A stretch of DNA of 64,000 bases, from positions 62,001-126,000 of the forward strand of contig NZ_FMCU01000013.1 of assembly GCF_900091525.1 (NCBI RefSeq), in the 5' to 3' direction. This DNA is from Micromonospora matsumotoense (lineage in GTDB: Bacteria; Actinomycetota; Actinomycetes; Mycobacteriales; Micromonosporaceae). A model generated the notes under the pieces. The model saw nothing but the letters and a program-made list of their open reading frames with translations. It did no database searches and was not told the DNA's origin. The position numbers and the translations under genes are program-made. Of the stretch, positions 51,120-58,936 are shown piece by piece; position 1 is the stretch's first letter, and each line of letters opens with the position of its first letter.

Positions 51120-52075
51120 CCGGGGTCTCCGACCGCCGCCACCAGTTCACCGAGATGGGCCAGGTCCGCCTCCGCGTGGCTCTGCCGCAGATACACCGTC
51201 AGGTCGGCGACCCGCCGGGCGTGGTGGGCGTCCTGGCACAACGGGCCCGCCCCCAGCGCCCGGCCGACCCGGTCGACGACGGCGGTGGCGGCCGCCTCGA
51301 CGGTGGCACGCACCTGGTGCGCCAACCGGTCCGCGTCCCCGGTGGGCTTCGCGTCGATCTCGTCGGCGGCGGCGAACAGGACGGCGCGGGCGGCGGTCAG
51401 CACCGCGTCGACCGCCCCGAGGTGCGCCATGGCGTGCGGACTGAGGCGACGGTGCCGCGCCGCGTCGTACAGGGTGTCGGCGACCCCGACCGCACCGCCG
51501 TACCAGCACGCCGCCACCCCCAGCCCGCCGTGCCAGAAACCCGGCCGCGCCGTATAGCTGCCAGGCCCACCCACCGCAAGAGCGGTCACGCCGTCGAAGC
51601 TGACGGTGCGGCTGTCGCTGGCGGTCATACCGACAGCGGGCCAGGTGTCGGCCAACGGGGTGACCCCGGCAGCGTCGACCTCGATCACGAACAGCCGGAC
51701 ACCGTCGCCGGCAGTCGCGGTGACCAGGGCCCGGGACAGCAGACCCGCCCCGGAGCACCACGGCCGGCGACCGGTCAACCGCCACCGGCCGCCGTCCCGG
51801 GTCGCGGTGACCGAAGCCGGCACAGCCGCCCAGACACCCCACAGCTCGCGACACCACCCCGGATCGATCGTCGCGTCGAGTTCGGCGAGGATCGCCAGGG
51901 CATCGGCGTGCCCCTCCCCCAACCGGGCCAGCGCCACATCGGCACGGCCGAGTTCGACGAAGCGCAGGAACCGCTCACCCGTCCGCCCGCCGCCGGGCAG
52001 CGGCAGGTCGAGAAGCCCGGCGTGCACGGCCGACCGGAACGCCGTCCCCGGGTCCTCGCCTCCGGGGGTCACCAT
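51113..52075 (-). CDS. Acyl-CoA dehydrogenase-like flavoprotein
   Basis: From ATG 52075 (GGAG 5 bases upstream) the protein has 320 residues, somewhat short for the family. It includes VTATRDGGRWRLTGRRPWCSGAG (the beta-barrel core), LFVIEVDAAGVTP, WPAVGMTASDSRTVSFDGV and a C-terminal helical bundle. The family's catalytic base is not obvious. Its place as first gene of the PIG-L/methyltransferase/glycosyltransferase operon suggests a dehydrogenation or related flavin step in the same pathway rather than beta-oxidation. Confidence 0.75.
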   Translation of the reverse strand: MVTPGGEDPGTAFRSAVHAGLLDLPLPGGGRTGERFLRFVELGRADVALARLGEGHADALAILAELDATIDPGWCRELWGVWAAVPASVTATRDGGRWRLTGRRPWCSGAGLLSRALVTATAGDGVRLFVIEVDAAGVTPLADTWPAVGMTASDSRTVSFDGVTALAVGGPGSYTARPGFWHGGLGVAACWYGGAVGVADTLYDAARHRRLSPHAMAHLGAVDAVLTAARAVLFAAADEIDAKPTGDADRLAHQVRATVEAAATAVVDRVGRALGAGPLCQDAHHARRVADLTVYLRQSHAEADLAHLGELVAAVGDPGW

Positions 52076-52182
52076 CGGATCTCCGCCACCTGGGACGGTC
52101 TGCCGGAGCGCACCGGGTGGCTCCCGGACCGGCCCGACCCGTCGCCGACCACGGGCAACGTCTCCGGGCGGCCGAGCGTCAT
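52069..52182 (-). CDS. Possible tiny gene ahead of the four-gene operon
   Basis: A 37-codon frame starts at ATG 52182 with GGAGG 6 bases upstream and ends 7 bases inside the acyl-CoA dehydrogenase-like gene. The peptide (MTLGRPETLPVV...) has no known family and is Gly/Ser/Arg-rich. It could be a short coupling leader or chance. The rest of 52076-52399 shows no gene. Confidence 0.25.
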   Translation of the reverse strand: MTLGRPETLPVVGDGSGRSGSHPVRSGRPSQVAEIRW

Positions 52183-52399
52183 CGTGCACCTCCGTACGGG
52201 CGACCTGCGGCCCGCGCGGGTCGCCGCCGGAAGATGCCCTTCTTGCTCGGGGTGAAACATGGCCTGGCCCACACCGCCGCGCGTGCCACCTCTGCACGTC
52301 GTCCGGCGGGTGTCGTCCGACCGCACCCGTCCGAGCCTGGCCCCGATGGCGCAGACGCCGCCGACACCCGGCCCGAACCTGCCACCGCCGACGACGCGG

Positions 52400-54052
52400 C
52401 TATCCCTGACCGGCGTCGACGCGGACCCGGTCGTCGGTGTCCAGCCGCACCACGCGCCCGGCCTCCAGGGCGAGTTCGCCGCCCCGCCACCGCTCGTGCA
52501 GCATCCGGTCGTGCGAGACCACGACGATCGCCCCGGTGTAGACCGCGAGGGCCGCCTCGAACTCCTCGACCAGCGCCAGGGACAGATGGTTCGTCGGCTC
52601 GTCGAGCAGCAGGAGCTCCGCGTCCTGATCCAGCAGGCGGGCCAGCGCGAGCCGACGCCGTTGCCCCACCGACAACGCCCCGACCGGGGTACGGAAGTCG
52701 GCCGGCCGGAACAGCCCGAGTGACCGCAGGCGTTCCCCGTGCTCCTCGACGGTGCCCACCCGCCCCTGGCCGAAAGCGACCAGGAGACTGACGTCCGCAC
52801 GGGGCGAAGGCACGTCCTGGGGCAGGTACCCGATCCGACCGTGGCGGTCGATCGTGCCCCGGTCCGGGCGCAGCCGACCCGACGCCACCTCGAGCAGGGT
52901 GGACTTCCCCGCCCCGTTGGGGCCCGACACCAGCAGCCGCTGGCCGGCGTGCAGCACCAGTTCGTCCACGTCGAGCCGCCCGTCGACCCGTACGTCGCGC
53001 AGTTCCAGCACCGGCCCCTCGCGGTCGCCGGCGTCCCACGGCGCGTGCAGGTGCAACGGCTCGGGCGGCTCGGGCACCGGGTCGGCCCGCAGCCGTTCGA
53101 GCCGCTCGGCCGCGCTCCGGACCCGGGTGGAGATGGACTCCTGCACCCGCCTGCCGTCGCCGTTGTACTTGCACTTGTTGTGGTCCTTGATCGCCCGGCC
53201 GGGTGCCACCCGGTAGGCGGTGGTCGCGCCCCACTCCGTCCAGTGCGCGATCTCACCCACCCACTGCGCGTACGCCTGCTCCCAGCGCTGCCGGGCGGCG
53301 CGCTTCTCGGCGAGATAGCTGGCGTAGCCGTTTCCGTACCGGTGCACCGTCCGCCGGTCCCCGTCGACCTCGATGATCGCGGTGGCGACCCGCTCCAGCA
53401 GCAGCCGGTCGTGGGTGACGACCACGACCGTGCCGTGGTGGCTCCGCAACCGGTTCTCCAACCAGGACACCGCCTGCTGGTCGAGGTCGTTCGTCGGCTC
53501 GTCGAGCAGCAGCAGCTCCGGTTCGGCGGAGAGCACCCCGGCCAGTGCGAGCCGGGCGAGCTGACCACCGGAGAGCGTGCCGAGCCGACGGTCCCGGTCG
53601 AGGTCGCCGATGTCGAGTCTGGACATGGCCGACTCGACCCTGGCGTCGGCACGATATCCGTCGCGCAGTTCGAAGGCCGTACGCAGTGTGCTGTAGTCGG
53701 CCATCCGCTCGGTCGAGGCGGACCCGAGTTCCCGCTCGGCGACGGCGATCCGCCGTTCCAGATCGCGGATCTCGCCGAGCGCGGCATCGATCGCGTCGCC
53801 GACGGTCGAGTCGTCCGGCAGGTCGACCACCTGTCCCAGGTGCCCCACCCCGCCGTCCGCCAGCACGATGACCTCCCCGTCGTCCGGATGATCCCGGCCC
53901 GCGATCAACCGCAGGAGCGTGGACTTGCCGGAGCCGTTCTCCCCCACGATGCCGACCCGCTCGCCGGGCGCGATGGTGAAGGAGACGGCATCGAACACGC
54001 GGCGGTGGGCGAACGACCTGCTGACGTCCCGGAGCGTGAGCTGAGCTGACAT
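52400..54052 (-). CDS. ABC-F ATPase, antibiotic-resistance/translation-factor type (second of tandem pair)
   Basis: The 550-residue protein has two ATPase domains and no membrane segments: GENGSGKST, TLSGGQLARL and LLLLDEPTNDLD in the first, GPNGAGKST, LSVGQRRRLAL and LLLLDEPTNHLS in the second. The linker between them is basic (KKRAARQRW-like, KDHNKCKYNGDGRR). ABC-F proteins bind the ribosomal E site and either displace antibiotics or resolve stalled translation. GGAGG precedes ATG 54052. The second signature (LSVGQ instead of LSGGQ) resembles macrolide-resistance members such as OleB and TlrC. Confidence 0.85.
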   Translation of the reverse strand: MSAQLTLRDVSRSFAHRRVFDAVSFTIAPGERVGIVGENGSGKSTLLRLIAGRDHPDDGEVIVLADGGVGHLGQVVDLPDDSTVGDAIDAALGEIRDLERRIAVAERELGSASTERMADYSTLRTAFELRDGYRADARVESAMSRLDIGDLDRDRRLGTLSGGQLARLALAGVLSAEPELLLLDEPTNDLDQQAVSWLENRLRSHHGTVVVVTHDRLLLERVATAIIEVDGDRRTVHRYGNGYASYLAEKRAARQRWEQAYAQWVGEIAHWTEWGATTAYRVAPGRAIKDHNKCKYNGDGRRVQESISTRVRSAAERLERLRADPVPEPPEPLHLHAPWDAGDREGPVLELRDVRVDGRLDVDELVLHAGQRLLVSGPNGAGKSTLLEVASGRLRPDRGTIDRHGRIGYLPQDVPSPRADVSLLVAFGQGRVGTVEEHGERLRSLGLFRPADFRTPVGALSVGQRRRLALARLLDQDAELLLLDEPTNHLSLALVEEFEAALAVYTGAIVVVSHDRMLHERWRGGELALEAGRVVRLDTDDRVRVDAGQG

Positions 54053-54140
54053 GGAAACCTCCGATCGCCGGGCGCGGAGGACCGACAATCCCGCGTTCAG
54101 GAACCGAACGGGGTGTGCTCCGCGCGCGAGGGTTGTCGAT

Positions 54141-55766
54141 TCAGACGATCTTGCCGCTGACCAGGGAGAGCTCGGCGCCTTTCCAGCCGCGCCGCAGCCA
54201 GCGGTCGTGCGAGGCCACGACCACCGCACCGGCTGCCGTCCGCAGCGCGTCCTCCAGCTCCTCGACCAGGCTCAGCGAGAGATGGTTGGTCGGTTCGTCC
54301 AGCAACAGCACGTCCGGTGGGGTGGCCACCAGCAGCGCGAGCGCCAGCCGCCGCCGCTGCCCGACGGAGAGGTGACCGAGCGGGCGGTCGACGTCGCCCG
54401 GAGCCAGCAGACCGAGCCGCGCCAGCGACACCGCGTCGGCCCCGGCCGCCGCGTCGTACACCTGCCGCGCGGTCAGTTCGTCATCGGGGAAGTCGACCTC
54501 CTGCTCCAGCAGGCCGACCTTGACGCCGCCGGCCCGCCGCACCTCCCCGCCGTCCGGAGTGAGACGACCGGCGATCACCTGCAACAGGGTGGACTTGCCG
54601 GCGCCGTTCGGGCCGGTGACCATCAGGCGCTCCGAGGTGGACAGATCGAGCCGGTCGATGCTCAGCCGTCCGCCCACCGGCACTCCGGACAACGACACCG
54701 CGATCCGCTCGCCCGTCGGCAGACCGGTGAGCTTCGCCGCGAAGGTCAGCGGCGCCGGGGGTCTGCGCACCTGGTCCCGGGTCAACTCGTCCAGGCGTTG
54801 CTGGGCGTTGCGCACCCGCCGGGAGATCTGCCGTTGCACCCGGCCGCCGTGCCGGTCGTACCCGATCTTGTTGTTGTCCTTGATGGTCCGCGCGTGGTTG
54901 ACCGCCCGCGCGGTGGTCCGCACGGCCTCCCGGAGTTCTTCGAGCTCCTCCTGCTCGGCCGCGTACTGCTCCTCCCAGCGGATCCGCTCCCGACGCTTGG
55001 CCGCCAGGTATCCGGTGTACGCGCCGCCATAGCGGGTCACCGTGCTGCGCGTCGGGTCCAGGTCGACGATGTCGGTGCAGACCTCGTCCAGAAACAGCCG
55101 GTCGTGCGAGGCGACGACGACCACCCCGGGCAGCCCGCGCAACCGCTGCTCCAGGAAACCGACCGCCTCGTCGTCGAGGTGGTTCGTCGGTTCGTCGAGC
55201 AGCATCGCCTGCGGCTGCCGGATCAGCAGGGCGGCGAGACCCAGTCGGGAGCGCTGGCCGCCGGAGAGCGTGGCGAGCGGTCGCCACCGCTCCGTGTCGG
55301 CCAGCCCGAGCCCGGCCAGCACGAGTGCGGCACGTCGGTCGGCGTCCCAGAGGTCGTGGTCCTGCGCCCACTCCAGCAGGTCGCCGTAGGCGGTGAGCAC
55401 GTCGGCGTCGTCCGGCCGCCGTTCCAGCTCCCCGGTGAGCTGCACCAACCTGGTCCGGGCGGCCCGCAGCCCGGCGAGCGAGTCGTCGATGACGTCCTGC
55501 ACCGCCGCATCCGGCGCGAACGGCAACTCCTGCCACAGGAAACCGCAGTCGGCCGGGCGTTGCACCTCGCCGGCGTCGGGCTCCTCCACCCCGGCCAGCA
55601 GCCGCAGCAACGTCGACTTTCCGACGCCGTTCTCCCCCACCAGACCGATCCGCTGGCCCGGGGACGCGGACAGCGACGTCCCGTCCAAGACCTGCCGGTC
55701 AGCATAGGATTTCGCCACATCACGGGCACACAAGAAGACACTGTCTGACACTTGGACACCTGCCAC
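54141..55766 (-). CDS. ABC-F ATPase, antibiotic-resistance/translation-factor type (first of tandem pair)
   Basis: The 541-residue protein has the same two-domain plan: GENGVGKST, TLSGGQRSRLGL and MLLDEPTNHLDD, then GPNGAGKST, LSVGQRRRLAL and LLLDEPTNHLS. It is clearly paralogous to the next gene, 88 bases downstream on the same strand. The start is GTG 55766, or the GTG five codons later; neither has a strong ribosome site, which may mean regulated initiation. It probably protects the ribosome from a drug such as a macrolide, lincosamide or pleuromutilin. Confidence 0.83.
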   Translation of the reverse strand: MAGVQVSDSVFLCARDVAKSYADRQVLDGTSLSASPGQRIGLVGENGVGKSTLLRLLAGVEEPDAGEVQRPADCGFLWQELPFAPDAAVQDVIDDSLAGLRAARTRLVQLTGELERRPDDADVLTAYGDLLEWAQDHDLWDADRRAALVLAGLGLADTERWRPLATLSGGQRSRLGLAALLIRQPQAMLLDEPTNHLDDEAVGFLEQRLRGLPGVVVVASHDRLFLDEVCTDIVDLDPTRSTVTRYGGAYTGYLAAKRRERIRWEEQYAAEQEELEELREAVRTTARAVNHARTIKDNNKIGYDRHGGRVQRQISRRVRNAQQRLDELTRDQVRRPPAPLTFAAKLTGLPTGERIAVSLSGVPVGGRLSIDRLDLSTSERLMVTGPNGAGKSTLLQVIAGRLTPDGGEVRRAGGVKVGLLEQEVDFPDDELTARQVYDAAAGADAVSLARLGLLAPGDVDRPLGHLSVGQRRRLALALLVATPPDVLLLDEPTNHLSLSLVEELEDALRTAAGAVVVASHDRWLRRGWKGAELSLVSGKIV

Positions 55767-55900
55767 CAGAAAAGATCGAACCTGAAAGGCGATTCGTATC
55801 CGTTTGCCCGTGCGGGCGTCCCCTGATCAGGCAGGGTCGCCGCAGGCACGAGCGGGGCGGGTGTCAGTAGATCATGAAACTGATCGTACCGTCGCACCTA
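55767..55900 (-). promoter_or_regulatory. Possible attenuating leader of the ABC-F genes
   Basis: On the minus strand the region before the first ABC-F start contains two successive small hairpins (CCCTG-CCTGAT-CAGGG and GCCCG-CA-CGGGC). Further upstream is a four-codon frame, ATG-ATC-TAC-TGA. ABC-F resistance genes are often controlled by leader-peptide attenuation, so this could be such a leader; the evidence is weak. The plus-strand stretch 55874-56063 has only an unsupported 44-codon frame. Confidence 0.3.
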
Positions 55901-56063
55901 CCGACCGTCAACGACCGGCATCGGCGGCAGTACCGCCCCGCCGAGACCGCCCGCGAACGCACCAGCAACCGCGGCAACCCCGACGAGGGCCCCGACCACT
56001 CGTCGTAGGCCACGTCTTCGACCGCCACCCCGCGTCTTCCCGGTCAGCTCCGCACTGCTACTC

Positions 56064-56675
56064 GTGGCCGCCGCCGGGCTGGTCGCCCTCGGCAGCCCGA
56101 CCCCCGCCCAGGCGCACACCATCAACCCCACCGACTTCCAGCAGGTCACCTTGGCCAAGGGGGTGGTCGAGGTCGGCGAGCCGATGACCATCGCGGTGCT
56201 GCCCGACCGGTCGGTGTTGCACACCGCCCGTAACGGCACGCTGCGGCGCACCGATGCGGCCGGCACCACCACCGTGGTGGGCACGATCCCCGTCTACACC
56301 CACGACGAGGAGGGCCTCCAGGGCGTCGGGGTGGACCCGAGCTTCACCACCAACCGGCACGTCTACCTGTACTACGCCCCGCCGCTGTCCACCCCCGCCG
56401 GGGACGCCCCGGCCACCGGCACGGACTTCTCCGCCTGGCAGGGCGTGAACCGGCTGTCCCGGTTCACCCTCAACGCCAACTGGACGCTGAACACGTCCAG
56501 CCAGGTCACCATCCTGGACGTGCCAGCCGACCGGGGCATCCGCTGCCACGTCGGCGGGGACATCGACTTCGACACCGCCGGGAACCTGTACCTGTCGACC
56601 GGTGACGACAGCAACCCGTTCGACTCCGCCGGGTACGCGCCGATTGACGAGCGAACCAACCGTAACCCGGCGTAG
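56064..56675 (+). pseudogene. Truncated secreted PQQ-type sugar dehydrogenase (GSDH family)
   Basis: The frame encodes a signal-peptide core (LLLVAAAGLVALGSPTPAQA, starting upstream of 56064) and the first blades of a glucose/sorbosone dehydrogenase-like beta-propeller: FQQVTLAKGV, MTIAVLPDRSVLHTARNGTL, DEEGLQGVGVDPSF, VYLYYAPP, IRCHVGGDIDFDTAGNLYLS and GDDSNPFDSAGYAPIDER. It stops at TNRNPA, where intact relatives continue (family knowledge). About two thirds is missing. The break coincides with the start of a low-GC segment, so the gene was probably cut by an insertion or deletion. No clear start codon is left. Confidence 0.65.
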
Positions 56676-56736
56676 GGCAACCGCCTCCCCCCATCAAACA
56701 CCACAAAACCTGAACCTGATTCCCGACAAGCCCAGC

Positions 56737-57066
56737 CTAGAGGAGCCACGATGGCGAATATCCTACAATTAAGGACAGCATTAGCAATAAACTTGATACC
56801 ACTATTCCAAAAAGAGCGCCGCGCCCATAGAGTACCGTCTTGTCACTTCTAGTTAACAACCAACCCGCAACCAGGACCGCCGGCACCACAAGGCAACCGG
56901 TAGATGCGAAATAGAACGTCCATTCAGGAGGGTCGTCTGATCCCACCCAGAGCGCATTGGCAGCAAGCGTTCCGCATACCAGTTGCAACCCCCACGCGAA
57001 GAAGGCGCCGGTCAGATACTTGGCAAATCGCGACCTCAATGCGAAACTCCCCATCCACTCCGTCAT
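56737..57066 (-). CDS. Small membrane protein, candidate immunity protein
   Basis: The 109-residue protein has three hydrophobic segments (about 18-38, 51-68 and 84-104) and lies 16 bases downstream of the toxin-domain remnant on the same strand. The region is markedly AT-richer than its surroundings (23 of 60 bases GC at 56761-56820). No family is recognised. Position and size fit an immunity protein that protects the envelope from a lysozyme-like toxin, but this is inference. AAGGA precedes ATG 57066, and a later ATG four codons on is possible. Confidence 0.55.
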   Translation of the reverse strand: MTEWMGSFALRSRFAKYLTGAFFAWGLQLVCGTLAANALWVGSDDPPEWTFYFASTGCLVVPAVLVAGWLLTRSDKTVLYGRGALFGIVVSSLLLMLSLIVGYSPSWLL

Positions 57067-57082
57067 TCCTTAACCTAGATTC

Positions 57083-57770
57083 TCAACCACATGACCAGTA
57101 ACCCGATTGACAGATCACCCGATGCCTCCGACCAATAGCCACGGTATAGCTCCAGGTGCTCCTGGCCATGGGGGACATCACTTCGACACCACGAGCAACC
57201 TTTCCCATCTCCGATGAATAACCACGATATCCGAAATCGAGGAGCTCAGGCTCCGTGAACTGACGCCCCCCACCTTGCCTTACCGGCAACTGACTCTTTA
57301 AGTCCTTCATACGATAAGCCATCGCAGTTATGCCAAGCGCAGGAGAGTCACGGATACCCTCCCAATGACTCCCCTCGAACACGTCGGGATGAGCAGCCGC
57401 AATCATCTCAAAGGTAGCAGCATCCATATTGACAATTCCAATGGAAGCCGATCTCCCTGCCCAGGAACCCCTGCGTTCATCTGCACACTATGCAGAAGAG
57501 CGCAAATACTCCGACCAACCATACCCAGACAGACCCTGCTCTCCAACATCAATGTTGCCAATACGCCCCTGGGGTCGAGATCCAGCTTGTTAGACAGGTC
57601 AATAACGTACGGAGCATAGTAAGCCGGGTCATTCGGATCACCGCCCCTGTTGCATGGGATAAACTTGGCCTCGAAACAAGAGGGGTAACCCTTGCCATCA
57701 CCCTTAAGGTTAAATCCCTTGTTCGAATCATCGCACTTCCCAGCGGAGTGGATACCGCTGTTGCTGGTGT
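57083..57770 (-). pseudogene. Orphan toxin C-terminal domain, lysozyme-like, with a frameshift
   Basis: The minus strand reads CDDSNKGFNLKGDGKGYPSC, NDPAYYAPYVIDLSNKLDLD, ATLMLESRVCLGM (possible catalytic Glu) and SVQMNAGVPGQG. After a frameshift near 57444 it continues SASIGIVNMDAATFEMI, FEGSHWEGIRDSPALGITAM, AYRMKDLKSQLP, FTEPELLDFGYRGYS and stops at 57083. ESR, SIGIVNM and the GYRG segment fit a transglycosylase/lysozyme-like fold found at the end of actinobacterial Rhs toxins. It has no Rhs core or start of its own; at the upstream end it fuses abruptly to high-GC sequence. Confidence 0.5.
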
Positions 57771-57775
57771 GGCCC

Positions 57776-57841
57776 CGACGCGGTCCACTTCGCCGAACCG
57801 GACAAGAACTGGCAGCCGGACGAGTGCCCCACCGCACCCTG
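57776..57841 (+). pseudogene. Fragment of a C-terminus at the edge of the low-GC island
   Basis: High-GC sequence directly beyond the island reads PDAVHFAEPDKNWQPDECP and stops. It looks like the end of a secreted protein lying on the same strand as the truncated sugar dehydrogenase. It might be the other end of the disrupted gene, but the match is too short to assign. Nothing recognisable follows in 57842-58102 until the protease gene. Confidence 0.25.
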
Positions 57842-58102
57842 ATCCACCGCCCGGCGGGCGGCGCGCGCCCACCTCAGCTCAGGCCCCCGTCGGGCAGGGT
57901 CTCCCCCGGCAGCGAACCCACCTGCTCAGCACCGGTCGCCGACGTCGTACGCAACCGGCCTGGCTCTGCGCGACGCCAGGCTTGTCCCCCGCGAGAGCTA
58001 CCCGCAGGTGTCCACCGCACGGTGACGATTCCCGGCCCGTGAATCCCTAGCGTTCCCGGTGACCGCGGCACTCCGGCCGCGCACCTCGCAAAGGAACCCG
58101 TC

Positions 58103-58936
58103 ATGCGTGTGTTGAAGCAGGTCCTGGCCGTCGCGGCCGCCGGTCTCGTCGGCAGCCGGGCCGTCGCGGCGGTGCAGGACGACCCCTGGCTCACCCTGCT
58201 CCTCGGCACGGCGACCGCCGTGGCCGCGCTCCTCGCGTACCAATGGGTGGTGCGCCGTACCGAACGACGGGACGTCACGGAACTGGCCCGGGCCGGCGCC
58301 GGCACCCGGATCGTCCGGGGAACGTTGGTCGGGTTCGCCATGTTCGCCGCCGTCATCGTCACCATCGCCCTGCTGGGCGGCTACCACGTGCACGGCCTGG
58401 GATCGGTGACCGGCGTGGTGGGACTGTTCGGGTTCATGGCGGCCGCGGCCGTGACCGAGGAGTTGCTCTTCCGGGGCCTGCTGTTCCGCCTCGTCGAGGA
58501 ACGCCTCGGGACCTGGCTGTCGCTGCTGGTGACCGGTGTGCTGTTCGGCCTGATCCACCTGGCCAACCCCGACGCGAGCGTGTGGGGCGCGACCGCCATC
58601 ACGATCGAGGCGGGCTTCATGCTCGCCGCCTGCTACGCCGCCACCCGCACCCTGTGGGTGCCGATCGGGCTGCACTTCGGGTGGAACTTCGCCGCCGGGG
58701 GGATCTTCAGCGTCGTGGTCTCCGGCAACGGCGAGTCGAAGGGACTGCTGGATGCCACCATGTCGGGCCCGACGCTGCTCAGCGGCGGTGACTTCGGGCC
58801 GGAGGCCAGCCTGTACACGGTGCTGGCGGGGCTGGCGCTGACCGTGGTGTTCCTGGGGCTGGCCCACCGCCGGGGCCGCATCGTCCCGCGTCGCCGCCCG
58901 GTCGACGCGCCGGCGGCAGACGTTACCGTCTCCTGA
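58103..58936 (+). CDS. CPBP-family intramembrane metalloprotease
   Basis: The 277-residue protein has about seven hydrophobic segments and the CPBP (Abi) signature: AVTEELLFRGLLFRL (Glu119, Glu120, Arg124), LFGLIHLANP (His152) and LHFGWNFAAGG. Such glutamic-type intramembrane proteases process membrane proteins, and some give bacteriocin self-immunity. It overlaps the next gene by one base (TGATG), so it is in one operon with the histidine kinase and response regulator and is likely linked to that signalling pathway. Confidence 0.87.
   Translation: MRVLKQVLAVAAAGLVGSRAVAAVQDDPWLTLLLGTATAVAALLAYQWVVRRTERRDVTELARAGAGTRIVRGTLVGFAMFAAVIVTIALLGGYHVHGLGSVTGVVGLFGFMAAAAVTEELLFRGLLFRLVEERLGTWLSLLVTGVLFGLIHLANPDASVWGATAITIEAGFMLAACYAATRTLWVPIGLHFGWNFAAGGIFSVVVSGNGESKGLLDATMSGPTLLSGGDFGPEASLYTVLAGLALTVVFLGLAHRRGRIVPRRRPVDAPAADVTVS

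Noticed and set aside
55874..56008. 44-codon plus-strand frame starting MKLIVPSHL
   Set aside because: No ribosome site or homology, and it overlaps the promoter region between the ABC-F genes and the sugar dehydrogenase remnant.
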